Below, piece by piece: positions 12,991-19,565 of a stretch of DNA of 21,020 nt. The DNA is from JANNOG01 sp050329835 (GTDB lineage Bacteria; Actinomycetota; Actinomycetes; Actinomycetales; JBBAYJ01): assembly GCA_050329835.1 (NCBI GenBank), contig JBHJOJ010000286.1, positions 1-21,020 of the forward strand. Reading direction: 5' to 3'. Both the position numbers and the translations under genes were made by a program. Under the pieces are notes generated by a model. That model saw nothing but the letters and a program-made list of their open reading frames with translations, ran no database searches and was not told the origin of the DNA. How positions within the stretch are numbered: the stretch's first letter is position 1; every line of letters starts with the position of its first letter.

Positions 12991-14399
12991 GACGCGAGGA
13001 ACCCGAGCAGGTCCTGACGGGTGAGGACGCCGACCGGCTTGCCGTCGTCGGTGACCACGACGGCGTCCGCGAGCCGGAGCTGGGCGCGCAGGACCTCCAC
13101 GCCCTCGCCGGCCCCGATGAACGGCAGGGCCGGCTCCATGTGGTGCGCCACCGGGTCAGCCAGCGCGGCCTTGCCGGTGAAGACGACGTCGAGGAGGTGC
13201 TCCTCGCTCACCGAACCGGCCACCTCGCCGGCCATGACAGGCGGCTCCGCCTTGGTCACGGGCATCTGGGACACCTGGTAGGTCCGCATGATCTCGATGG
13301 CGTCGCGCAGCGTCTCGGTCGGGTGGGTGTGGACCAGCGCCGGCAGACCGCCGGTCTTGCCCCGCAGGACGTCCCCGGCGGTCCGCCCGGTCTCGTCGGC
13401 GAGGAAGCCGTACGACCGCATCCACGAGTCGTTGAAGATCTTGCTGAGATACCCCCGCCCGCCGTCCGGCAGCAGCACGACCACGACCGCGTCGTCCCGG
13501 CCCGCGGCGGCCAGCCGGGCGGCCACCCGCAGCCCACCGGCCGCCGCCATCCCGCAGGACCCGCCGACCAGCAACCCCTCCTCGCGGGCGAGCCGGCGGG
13601 TGAGGTGGAAGGAGTCCGCGTCGGAGACGGCGACGATCTCGTCCGGGACGGACGGGTCGTAGGCGGCGGGCCAGAAGTCCTCGCCGACCCCCTCGACGAG
13701 GTACGGCCGGCCGCTGCCGCCGGAGTAGACCGACCCCTCCGGGTCGACGCCGACCACGGACACCGGACCGGCGGCGCGGTCGGCGCTCACCTCCTTGAGG
13801 TAGCGACCGGTGCCGGTGATGGTCCCGCCGGTGCCGACGCCCGCGACGAAGTGCGTGACCCGACCGTCGGTGTCGCGCCAGATCTCGGGGCCGGTGGACT
13901 CGTAGTGGCTGCGGGGGCCCGCCGGGTTGGCGTACTGGTCGGGCTTCCAGCCGCCGGGCAGCTCGCGGGCGAGCCGGTCCGACACCGAGTAGTAGGACTC
14001 GGGGTCCTCCGGGGCGACGGCCGTGGGGCACACGACGACCTCGGCGCCGTAGGCGCGCAGCACGTTGCGCTTGTCCTCGCTGACCTTGTCCGGGCACACG
14101 AACACGCAGCGGTAGCCCCGCTGCTGGGCCACGAGGGCGAGGCCGACGCCGGTGTTGCCACTGGTGGGCTCCACGATGGTGCCGCCGGGGCGCAGCGAGC
14201 CGACGGCCTCCGCGTCCTGCACCATCGCCAGGGCGATCCGGTCCTTCACGGACCCGCCGGGGTTGAGGTACTCGACCTTCGCCAGGACGACCGGGCCGCG
14301 GCCCTCGGCGGCCCCCGGCCACAGCCCGTCGAGGACCCGCCGGAGCCGGACCAGCGGGGTGCCACCGACCAGGTCCACGACGGACTCGGCATAGCGCAT
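12987..14399 (-). CDS. cbs: Cystathionine beta-synthase with C-terminal CBS domain pair
   Basis: This 470-residue PLP enzyme condenses serine with homocysteine to cystathionine. The fold-type II core starts with DLVGGTPLVRL. The PLP lysine is in NPGGSVKDR (Lys52), the substrate loop is EPTSGNTG (about 77-84), the phosphate loop is GVGTGGTITGTG and the pyridine-N contact lies in VGGSCGMAAA. Two CBS modules follow (about 345-470; HPTETLRDAIEIMRTYQVSQMPV and VVVTDDGKPVGVLTRQDLLGFL), typical of actinobacterial and eukaryotic Cbs and absent from cysteine synthases. There is no N-terminal heme domain. The CBS pair probably provides regulation by a nucleotide or AdoMet. The ATG lies 6 bases after CACGAT and diverges from the MBL gene 38 bases away. 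Confidence 0.95.
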   Translation of the reverse strand: MRYAESVVDLVGGTPLVRLRRVLDGLWPGAAEGRGPVVLAKVEYLNPGGSVKDRIALAMVQDAEAVGSLRPGGTIVEPTSGNTGVGLALVAQQRGYRCVFVCPDKVSEDKRNVLRAYGAEVVVCPTAVAPEDPESYYSVSDRLARELPGGWKPDQYANPAGPRSHYESTGPEIWRDTDGRVTHFVAGVGTGGTITGTGRYLKEVSADRAAGPVSVVGVDPEGSVYSGGSGRPYLVEGVGEDFWPAAYDPSVPDEIVAVSDADSFHLTRRLAREEGLLVGGSCGMAAAGGLRVAARLAAAGRDDAVVVVLLPDGGRGYLSKIFNDSWMRSYGFLADETGRTAGDVLRGKTGGLPALVHTHPTETLRDAIEIMRTYQVSQMPVTKAEPPVMAGEVAGSVSEEHLLDVVFTGKAALADPVAHHMEPALPFIGAGEGVEVLRAQLRLADAVVVTDDGKPVGVLTRQDLLGFLAS

Positions 14400-14405
14400 G
14401 GCCGC

Positions 14406-14431
14406 ATCGTGTCAGAGCGGGTGCCTACCCT
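14406..14431. promoter_or_regulatory. Back-to-back -10 elements for cbs (minus) and MBL hydrolase (plus)
   Basis: CACGAT (minus strand, 14406-14411) is 6 bases before the cbs ATG. TACCCT (plus strand, 14426-14431) is 6 bases before the GTG at 14438. The whole intergenic region is 38 bases, so each promoter's -35 region must overlap the other gene's start. Confidence 0.42.
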
Positions 14432-14437
14432 GGTGCG

Positions 14438-15163
14438 GTGGCGACTCCGGCGATCCTCGTCGCGCCGGGGCTGTGGCGGATCCCCACGGTGCCGTTCGAC
14501 GTGGTGAACTCCTACGCCGTCGTGGAGGACGACGGCTCGGTGACCCTCATCGACGCGGGCACCCCCTACGCCGCCCGGCGGATCCACCACGGCCTGGCGG
14601 CGATGGGCAAGCACCCGCGCGACGTCCGTCGCCTCGTGCTCACCCACAGCCACTTCGACCACGCGGGGTCGGCCGCCCACATCGTGCGCGGCACCGGTGC
14701 CCGGGTCTTCGTCCACGCCGACGACGCCCCGTACGCCCGGGCCGGCAAGCCGCCGGCCCCGGACTCCCGGTACGTGGCCACCCGGCTGTTCGGCATCCCG
14801 GCGACCCAGAGCTTCCCCGGCGTCGAGGTCGACGTGGAGGTCGGCGACGGGAACCTGCTTCCGATCGGCGGCGGCATGCGAGTGGTCCACACCCCCGGGC
14901 ACACCCCGGGGCACGTGTCCCTGGTCCACGAGCCGACGGCCACCCTCATCACCGGCGACACGATCATGAACGTGGTGGGTCTCCGGGGGCTGCCCGCCTA
15001 CGTCTGCCACGACTTCCCGCTCTACCAGCGGACCCGGCACGTCCTGGCGGAGCTGGACTACGACATCGCCGCCTTCACCCACGGGCCGGAGATCCGCCAC
15101 GGCGCCCGCGACCGCATCCGCCGCTGGCTGGCGCGGCGGGCCGTCGTGGAGGGGGTCGAGTGA
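14438..15163 (+). CDS. MBL-fold metallo-hydrolase
   Basis: This 241-residue metallo-beta-lactamase-fold hydrolase has the dinuclear metal site: THSHFDHAG (His70, His72, Asp74, His75), the third-motif histidine in HTPGHTPGH (about 155), TGDT (Asp174) and the late histidine in FTHGPE. Its general form (NSYAVVEDDGSVTLIDAG) is that of glyoxalase II or quorum-quenching-like hydrolases. The substrate cannot be told from the sequence. The GTG has a TACCCT -10 just upstream and no ribosome-binding site. Its stop shares GTGA with the next gene, so the SGNH hydrolase is coupled to it. Confidence 0.9.
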   Translation: MATPAILVAPGLWRIPTVPFDVVNSYAVVEDDGSVTLIDAGTPYAARRIHHGLAAMGKHPRDVRRLVLTHSHFDHAGSAAHIVRGTGARVFVHADDAPYARAGKPPAPDSRYVATRLFGIPATQSFPGVEVDVEVGDGNLLPIGGGMRVVHTPGHTPGHVSLVHEPTATLITGDTIMNVVGLRGLPAYVCHDFPLYQRTRHVLAELDYDIAAFTHGPEIRHGARDRIRRWLARRAVVEGVE

Positions 15164-16248
15164 CGACCCGGCCCCGGCGGCCGGTGCCGTCCCGACCCGG
15201 GCGGCTCCGGGTGGGAGCGGCCCGGCGGCTCGCCGCGGCCGCGGCCTACGGCGGCGGCGGCATCACCCTGCTGGGCGTCACCGGGGTCGGGGTGCTGCTG
15301 GCCGAGGCCATGGCGGCACGACGGTGGATCATGCCGAGGCTGCCGACGACCCCGGTCCCGGACGGCCGGTACCTCCCGGGACCGAGCGCCGGGGTCGGGG
15401 AGCCGCTGTGCCTGGTCATGCTGGGCGACTCCACGGCTGCCGGCCAGGGCGCGGAGTCCGCGGCCACCACGCCCGGCGCCCTGCTCGCCCAGGGACTGGC
15501 GGACCTGTCGGGACGGGCCGTCGACCTGCACGTCGCCGCGGTCCCGGGCTCGGTCTCGGAGGACCTCGCGGCACAGGTGGCGGCTCTGGAGTCGGCCGGG
15601 CTCCACCCCGACGGCGCCTGCATCGTCGTGGGGGCGAACGACATCACCCGGCGGGTGCGGGCGGAGGTCAGCGTCCGTGCGCTGTCGGACGCGGTGACCC
15701 GGCTGCGGGCCCTCGGCGCCGAGGTCGTCGTCGGCACCTGCCCGGACCTCGGGACGGTGCGCCAGGTCGCACAGCCGCTGCGCACCCTCGCCCGGCGCTG
15801 GTCCCGGCAGCTGGCGGCCGCGCAGGCCATCGCCGTGGTCATGGCGGGCGGACGGGTGGTGTCGATCGGGGACCTCATGGGCCCGCTGTTCGAGGCCGAG
15901 CCGGAGGTCATGTTCTCCGCCGACGGGTTCCACCCGTCGTCGCTGGCCTACGAGCGCAGCACGGAGCGCCTGCTGCCCAGCCTCGCCGCCGCGCTCGGGA
16001 TCCTGCCGGTGTCGTGGGACGACCCCGGTGCCGACGGGCACGACGTCGTCGCCGTCGACACCGGCCTCGTCACGGGAGTCGCCGACGCCGCGGTCCTGGC
16101 CGCCGAGAACCCGGGAACGGAGATGACGGGCGCCGACGTCGCCGGTGCCGTCCGAGGGCCCGCCGGTCGCTGGGCGAGGCTGGTGCGGCGGCCCCGCCGG
16201 ACGCTCACCCGACCGGCCCGGGCCGGAGGCGGCGGCGGGCCCTCCTGA
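15160..16248 (+). CDS. Membrane-anchored SGNH/GDSL hydrolase
   Basis: This 362-residue protein has a basic N-terminus, a hydrophobic signal or anchor segment (about 24-52) and an SGNH esterase domain. The blocks are VMLGDSTAAGQG (nucleophile Ser91), a glycine near AVPGSVS (about 130), VVGANDITRR (Asn160) and SADGFHPS (Asp255, His258). Such enzymes hydrolyse esters of lipids or carbohydrates outside the cytoplasm. The C-terminus ends in a basic, proline-rich tail of about 60 residues, possibly cytoplasmic or disordered. The start is the GTG in the GTGA overlap with the MBL gene; an upstream in-frame extension would run inside that gene and is rejected. Confidence 0.88.
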   Translation: MTTRPRRPVPSRPGRLRVGAARRLAAAAAYGGGGITLLGVTGVGVLLAEAMAARRWIMPRLPTTPVPDGRYLPGPSAGVGEPLCLVMLGDSTAAGQGAESAATTPGALLAQGLADLSGRAVDLHVAAVPGSVSEDLAAQVAALESAGLHPDGACIVVGANDITRRVRAEVSVRALSDAVTRLRALGAEVVVGTCPDLGTVRQVAQPLRTLARRWSRQLAAAQAIAVVMAGGRVVSIGDLMGPLFEAEPEVMFSADGFHPSSLAYERSTERLLPSLAAALGILPVSWDDPGADGHDVVAVDTGLVTGVADAAVLAAENPGTEMTGADVAGAVRGPAGRWARLVRRPRRTLTRPARAGGGGGPS

Positions 16249-16253
16249 TCGGG

Positions 16254-16259
16254 CAGGCT
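16254..16259 (+). promoter_or_regulatory. Putative -10 element CAGGCT for the PPOX gene
   Basis: CAGGCT ends 6 bases before the ATG at 16266, in the 17-base gap after the SGNH gene. It predicts a separate leaderless transcript. Confidence 0.35.
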
Positions 16260-16265
16260 GGGCGG

Positions 16266-16700
16266 ATGCCGTACCACGACGCGCCCGAGGGCTGGTGGCG
16301 CGAGTTCCTCCTCGCCACCCCGCCGCGCACCGCCAAGCTCGCCGTCGTCCGCGCGGACGGCAGCCCGCACGTGGTCCCGGTGTGGGTGGATCTCGACGGC
16401 GAGGACGTGGTGTTCACCTGCGACATGGACACCGTCAAGGGCCGGGCGATCCGCCGCGACGGCCGGGTGGGCCTGTGCCTGGACGACGAGCGGCCGCCGT
16501 TCCACTTCGTCACCATCGCCGGCCGCGCCCGGATCCAGGACGACCCCGACGAGGTCCTGCGCTGGGCGACCCGCATCGGTGGCCGGTACATGGGGGCCGG
16601 GCGCGCCGAGGAGTTCGGCCGCCGCAACGCGGTCCCGGGCGAGATGCTGGTCCGGGTCCGCCCGGAACGGGTCGTCGCGAAGGTGGACGTCGCCGACTGA
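16266..16700 (+). CDS. PPOX-class, probably F420-dependent, oxidoreductase
   Basis: This 144-residue split-barrel protein belongs to the pyridoxamine-phosphate-oxidase-like superfamily. Visible features are RTAKLAVVRADGSPHVVPVWV (first strands and the family's PHVVPVW turn), FTCDMDTVKGRAIRRDGRVGL (cofactor phosphate-binding K/R region) and FVTIAGRARIQDD. A WWREFLL helix precedes the barrel, as in actinobacterial Rv1155-like proteins that use F420 rather than FMN. The substrate is unknown. It sits downstream of the SGNH gene and ends 10 bases from a convergent small gene. Confidence 0.88.
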   Translation: MPYHDAPEGWWREFLLATPPRTAKLAVVRADGSPHVVPVWVDLDGEDVVFTCDMDTVKGRAIRRDGRVGLCLDDERPPFHFVTIAGRARIQDDPDEVLRWATRIGGRYMGAGRAEEFGRRNAVPGEMLVRVRPERVVAKVDVAD

Positions 16701-16710
16701 CGCGGCACCC

Positions 16711-17022
16711 TCAGGGCAGCTCGCGCCGCAGCCGGGCGAGCGCGTCCGCCGCCACGGCCAGTTCCGGCGGCTCCGGCGTCACCTCCAGCAGGTCACCCGC
16801 CAGGACCCGGACCACGTCCACCCAGCCGTGCGGCGCGACGTCGACGGCCGGCGGGTCGCCGGGGCGGGACCCGGCCCGCCACGCCAGGTGGGCGAGCTCC
16901 CGGCAGGCACCGGCCATGGACACCCGCGGCACCCGGTGCGGACCGAGCGCGGTGAGACGCGCGACGACCCGCGCCGTCTCGACCTCGCACCGGCCGCGGG
17001 GGTCGGTGGGGTCGGGCAGCAC
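16711..17022 (-). CDS. Small unknown protein downstream of the Bax inhibitor gene
   Basis: This 103-residue soluble protein reads as largely helical (ETARVVARLTALG, SMAGACRELAHLAWRAG, AVAADALARLRREL). I do not recognise a domain. The GTG lies 26 bases after the Bax inhibitor stop on the same strand, and neither a -10 element nor a strong ribosome-binding site is visible, so it is probably cotranscribed. It could be a real conserved small gene or a shadow, but no plus-strand gene competes for this stretch, and its neighbours end cleanly around it. Confidence 0.55.
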   Translation of the reverse strand: MLPDPTDPRGRCEVETARVVARLTALGPHRVPRVSMAGACRELAHLAWRAGSRPGDPPAVDVAPHGWVDVVRVLAGDLLEVTPEPPELAVAADALARLRRELP

Positions 17023-17048
17023 GGATCGCGCGCGTCAGCGGGAGCGGA

Positions 17049-17846
17049 TCACTCCTGGCCGCGGAGGATCGCCAGCAGGCGCAGGATCTCGATGTAAAGC
17101 CAGACCAGGGTGACGAGCAGCCCGTGGCCGGCCAGCCACGAGAACTGCTCCGGGAGGCGGTTCTGCACGCCGCGCTCGATGAAGTCGAAGTCGAGCGCGA
17201 GGGTGAGCGAGGCGATGACCACCCCGGCGACGCCGAGCAGGATGCCGAACGGGCTGTCGAAGTAGAACGAGTACCCGAAGCCGAACACGCTGACGAGGTT
17301 CGCCAGCCCCAGCACCATGAGCCCGATGATCGAGAACATCATGATCTTGCGGAACCGGCTCGTCACCCGGATGATCCGGGTGGTGTAGGCGATGAGCATG
17401 CCGGTGAAGGCGGCGAGCGTGCCGAGGACGGCCTGGCCGATGAGGTCGGTGCCGAAGGCGGAGCCGATGAAGGCGCTGAAGGCACCGACCAGCAGACCCT
17501 CGCCGAGCGCGTGCACGACGATGAGCGCCGGACGCACCTTCTTGGTGAAGGCGATGACGAGGCCCAGCACCAGCGTGAGCACCATGCCGCCGATGAGCGC
17601 GAGGAACTGCACCCCGGGCGGCATGAGGAAGTACGTCGCCCCCGCCGTGGCCAGCATGAGGACGAAGAGCAGCGCGGTCTTCGCCACGACGTCGTTGATC
17701 GTCATCGCGGTCCCGGCGCGGACGGCACTGGGCGCCTCGTACTGGGAGCGCAGCTCGTCCGCGGTCGGCGTCGCGACGTCGAAGGTGGCGTACCCGCCTC
17801 GAGAGAACGCCTCGTTGCGGGCGAAGACGGGATTGTTGCCCTGCAT
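17049..17846 (-). CDS. Bax inhibitor-1/YccA family membrane protein
   Basis: This 265-residue protein has about seven membrane helices after a soluble N-terminal region of some 45 residues (NPVFARNEAF, DELRSQYEAP). Diagnostic stretches are TINDVVAKTALLFVLMLATA (helix 1), HALGEGLLVGAFSAF and LALDFDFIERGV with its acidic pair near the end, and the terminal helix LVTLVWLYIEILRLLAIL. Members form pH- or calcium-sensitive leak channels in some bacteria, but the role in actinomycetes is open. The ATG has GGAGGA just upstream. A sequence matching an ECF-sigma promoter lies about 45 bases further up, suggesting stress control. Confidence 0.93.
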   Translation of the reverse strand: MQGNNPVFARNEAFSRGGYATFDVATPTADELRSQYEAPSAVRAGTAMTINDVVAKTALLFVLMLATAGATYFLMPPGVQFLALIGGMVLTLVLGLVIAFTKKVRPALIVVHALGEGLLVGAFSAFIGSAFGTDLIGQAVLGTLAAFTGMLIAYTTRIIRVTSRFRKIMMFSIIGLMVLGLANLVSVFGFGYSFYFDSPFGILLGVAGVVIASLTLALDFDFIERGVQNRLPEQFSWLAGHGLLVTLVWLYIEILRLLAILRGQE

Positions 17847-17891
17847 GTCTCCTCCGGGTCTCGGCGGCGGGCCCCTGCCCGCCGTCACACC

Positions 17892-17921
17892 CTCAACCGT
17901 GCCAGACGCCTGGTAGTTCCC
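17892..17921 (-). promoter_or_regulatory. ECF sigma (SigR/SigH/SigE-like) promoter of the Bax inhibitor gene
   Basis: On the minus strand GGGAAC (17916-17921) and GTTGAG (17892-17897) are separated by exactly 18 bases, matching the GGGAAY-N18-GTT(G) layout of actinobacterial oxidative or envelope-stress sigma factors. It would give a leader of about 40 bases before the ribosome-binding site. Prediction by pattern only. Confidence 0.5.
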
Positions 17922-18029
17922 GCCATGCAGCTCACCCCCGACGCCGTCCCCTGCCCGCCCGGACCCACCCTGGATGCTCGCCGACACACCGGCCTGGGGT
18001 AGACCCCGTCGAGCGCACTCTGCACCACA

Positions 18030-18040
18030 TACAAATTGTA
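18030..18040. promoter_or_regulatory. Palindromic operator candidate TACAA-A-TTGTA
   Basis: This perfect 5+1+5 inverted repeat is the most AT-rich spot seen in the window. It lies 9 bases upstream of the TAGCAT -10 of the AbiEi-like gene, where a bound repressor would block RNA polymerase. AbiEi-type antitoxins are known to autoregulate, so this gene's own product is the natural candidate. Confidence 0.5.
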
Positions 18041-18049
18041 GGTTCTGCA

Positions 18050-18055
18050 TAGCAT
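18050..18055 (+). promoter_or_regulatory. Putative -10 element TAGCAT of the AbiEi-like gene
   Basis: TAGCAT ends 6 bases before the GTG at 18062, and the intervening GGAGAG could also act as a weak ribosome-binding site. Confidence 0.5.
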
Positions 18056-18061
18056 GGAGAG

Positions 18062-18595
18062 GTGACGTCCTCCCGGGAGACCAGAGCCCGCCTGCTGGAC
18101 GTCGCGCGGCGGCAGGCCGGCTACTTCACCGCCGCCCAGGCCGTCGACGTCGGGTACAGCCACCAGGCGCAGTGGTACCACCGCGAACGCGGACACTGGG
18201 CGGTGGCCGCACGCGGAGTGTTCCGGGATGCAGCCCAGCCACCGTCCCCGCACGAGGACCTCGTCCTCGCCTGGCTGTGGGCGGGCGACGACGCGGTGGT
18301 GTCGCACGTGTCGGCGGGCCGGGTGCACGGTCTCCGTCCCGTCCCGGCGCGACCGGCTCACGTCACGGGAGGACGTCGCCGCACACGCTCCAACCCGGAC
18401 GTCGTCCTGCACATCGGCTCCGTCGGCGCGGAGGACCGGCAGGACGGCGGCGGCTTCCCGGTGACGACACCGATGCGGACCCTCTCGGACCTCCGGCCGT
18501 GGCGACCCTGGGTGTTCCGCACCTGGCTGCCGCAGGCCGTCGACCGCGGCCTGCTCACCCGCGAGCAGGCGAGTGCGCTGCGAGCGGGGGCGTGA
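18062..18595 (+). CDS. Orphan AbiEi-like (type IV antitoxin domain) protein
   Basis: This 177-residue protein has an N-terminal winged-helix of the AbiEi type: RLLDVARRQAGYFTAAQAVD, then SHQAQWYHRERGHW and ARGVFRDA. A C-terminal domain follows with DLVLAWLWAGDDAVVSHVSAGRVHGL and the PVTTPMRTLSDL block that recurs in these proteins. AbiEi proteins repress their own operon and counteract AbiEii nucleotidyltransferase toxins. No AbiEii gene is beside it; a degraded oxidoreductase fragment follows instead. The GTG start is supported by the -10 and operator immediately upstream. It shares domain type with the nuclease fusion at 10744 but lacks a nuclease domain. Confidence 0.82.
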   Translation: MTSSRETRARLLDVARRQAGYFTAAQAVDVGYSHQAQWYHRERGHWAVAARGVFRDAAQPPSPHEDLVLAWLWAGDDAVVSHVSAGRVHGLRPVPARPAHVTGGRRRTRSNPDVVLHIGSVGAEDRQDGGGFPVTTPMRTLSDLRPWRPWVFRTWLPQAVDRGLLTREQASALRAGA

Positions 18596-18599
18596 GCGA

Positions 18600-18729
18600 C
18601 GGTCAGGTTCAGGCCCGCTGCTCCCGCGACCTCCGCGATGTCGCGCGCGTCGACGAAGCTCGTGGCCCCCCGGCCGGCCAGGACGAAGACCTCATCGTGC
18701 TCGGCGATGTCGACGCCGTGGGTGGACAC
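18600..18729 (-). pseudogene. Fragment of an NmrA/SDR-type NAD(P)-binding protein gene
   Basis: The minus strand translates to HDEVFVLAGRGATSFVDA, then RDIAEVAGAAGL. The pattern FVDARDIAEVA after an AGRG turn is typical of the middle of NmrA-like or atypical SDR proteins. Only about 43 codons match; both the N-terminal Rossmann half and the C-terminus are missing. The piece is wedged between the AbiEi-like stop and the 3' end of the tRNA. It has no start context of its own, so it is taken as a decayed remnant. Confidence 0.6.
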
Positions 18730-18741
18730 CGAGCGGCGCGG

Positions 18742-18815
18742 TGCCCCCGGCGGGACTCGAACCCGCACTGTTGCGCTTTTAAGGCGCCTGCCTCTGCCGG
18801 TTGGGCTACGGGGGC
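18742..18815 (-). tRNA. tRNA with UAA anticodon, probably tRNA-Leu(UAA), short variable loop
   Basis: The 74-base cloverleaf has a 7-pair acceptor stem (GCCCCCG/CGGGGGC, discriminator A), a 3-pair D stem (GCC/GGC), the anticodon loop CUUAAAA with UAA at positions 34-36, and a T arm GCGGG-UUCGAGU-CCCGC. The anticodon stem has four good pairs and a G-A at its top. CCA is not encoded. UAA would read UUA leucine codons, but leucine tRNAs normally have a long variable arm, and this one has a 5-base loop. Either it is an unusual leucine tRNA or it is charged with another amino acid. A TACGCT element lies just upstream. Confidence 0.85.
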
Positions 18816-18832
18816 CGGCCGGGCCCGCGGCC

Positions 18833-18838
18833 AGCGTA
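18833..18838 (-). promoter_or_regulatory. Putative -10 element TACGCT for the tRNA gene
   Basis: TACGCT lies 17 bases before the mature 5' end of the tRNA, giving a precursor leader of about 10 bases. It is in the 45-base gap between the tRNA and the end of the uracil-DNA glycosylase gene. Confidence 0.35.
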
Positions 18839-18860
18839 GGCGCGGGTGACACCGTGCGCC

Positions 18861-19565
18861 TCAGCCGGCGGCGAGGGCGACCGCACTGCGGAACACGTCG
18901 TCCAGCATCGCCTCGGTGAGGCGACCGGTGAAGGTGTTCTGCTGACTCACGTGGTAACAGCCGACGACGGTGAGGGCGTGGCCCGAGCCGCCGCTCGCGG
19001 CCGGGATCCGGACCTCGGCGCCGTGGGCGAAGCGCGGCCGGGGGCGCGGCACCGGCCGGCCCAGGCGGTCCAGGCTGCGCAGCCCGGCCTCCCAGGCGAA
19101 GCCGCCGAGGGCGACGACGCACCGCAGGGTGGGGGCGAGCGCGGCGATCTCGAGGTCGAGCCACCGCCCGCAGGTGTCCCGCTCCTGCGGGGTGGGCCGG
19201 TTCGCGGGCGGGGCGCAGCGCACGGCGGCCGTCACCCGGCACCCGGTGAGCCGCAACCCGTCGTCGCGGTGCACGCTCGCCGGCCGATCCGCCAGACCGG
19301 CCCGGTGCAGGGCGGCGAACAGCCAGTCCCCCGATCGGTCCCCGGTGAAGACCCGGCCGGTCCGGTTGCCGCCGTGCGCCGCGGGCGCCAGGCCGAGGAC
19401 GAGCAGCGGTGCCCGCTGGTCGCCGAAGCCCGGGACCGGCCGTCCCCAGTACTCCTCGTGGGCGTAGGAGCGCCGCCGGGTGGCCGCGACCTCCTCCCGC
19501 CAACCCACCAGGCGGGGGCACGCCCGGCACCCGACGACCGCCGCGTCGAGGCGGGTCAGGTCCAC
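18861..19565 (-). CDS. udgB: Family 5 (UdgB-type) uracil-DNA glycosylase
   Basis: This 234-residue iron-sulfur DNA repair enzyme excises uracil and related deaminated bases. The four cluster cysteines are visible (GCRACPRL, Cys13 and Cys16; VRCAPP, Cys117; TCGRW, Cys132). Motif A is GLAPAAHGGNRTGRVFTGD (58-76), which lacks the catalytic Asp/Asn of other families and is diagnostic of family 5. The C-terminal DNA-contact motif is CYHVSQQNTFTGRLT (His205). The GTG (VDLTRLD) overlaps the Ppx/GppA stop by 10 bases, and a longer frame would run inside that gene. The two genes form a co-translated pair. Confidence 0.93.
   Translation of the reverse strand: MDLTRLDAAVVGCRACPRLVGWREEVAATRRRSYAHEEYWGRPVPGFGDQRAPLLVLGLAPAAHGGNRTGRVFTGDRSGDWLFAALHRAGLADRPASVHRDDGLRLTGCRVTAAVRCAPPANRPTPQERDTCGRWLDLEIAALAPTLRCVVALGGFAWEAGLRSLDRLGRPVPRPRPRFAHGAEVRIPAASGGSGHALTVVGCYHVSQQNTFTGRLTEAMLDDVFRSAVALAAG

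Noticed and set aside
14398..15159. N-terminal extension of the SGNH hydrolase through the MBL gene
   Set aside because: The extension is an out-of-frame reading of the MBL hydrolase. The GTGA overlap at 15160 gives a start directly before the signal-anchor segment.
17924..18002. Upstream extension of the Bax inhibitor frame to 18050
   Set aside because: The extension crosses the ECF promoter and the strong ribosome-binding site, and its residues are low-complexity. The ATG at 17846 is the proper start.
18062..18741. Complete AbiE toxin-antitoxin pair
   Set aside because: No AbiEii-type nucleotidyltransferase follows the AbiEi-like gene; the next sequence is an oxidoreductase fragment and a tRNA.
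18596..18860. Integrated mobile element at the tRNA
   Set aside because: No integrase, transposase, terminal inverted repeat or duplicated tRNA end was found in the window. Only a scar-like gene fragment is present.
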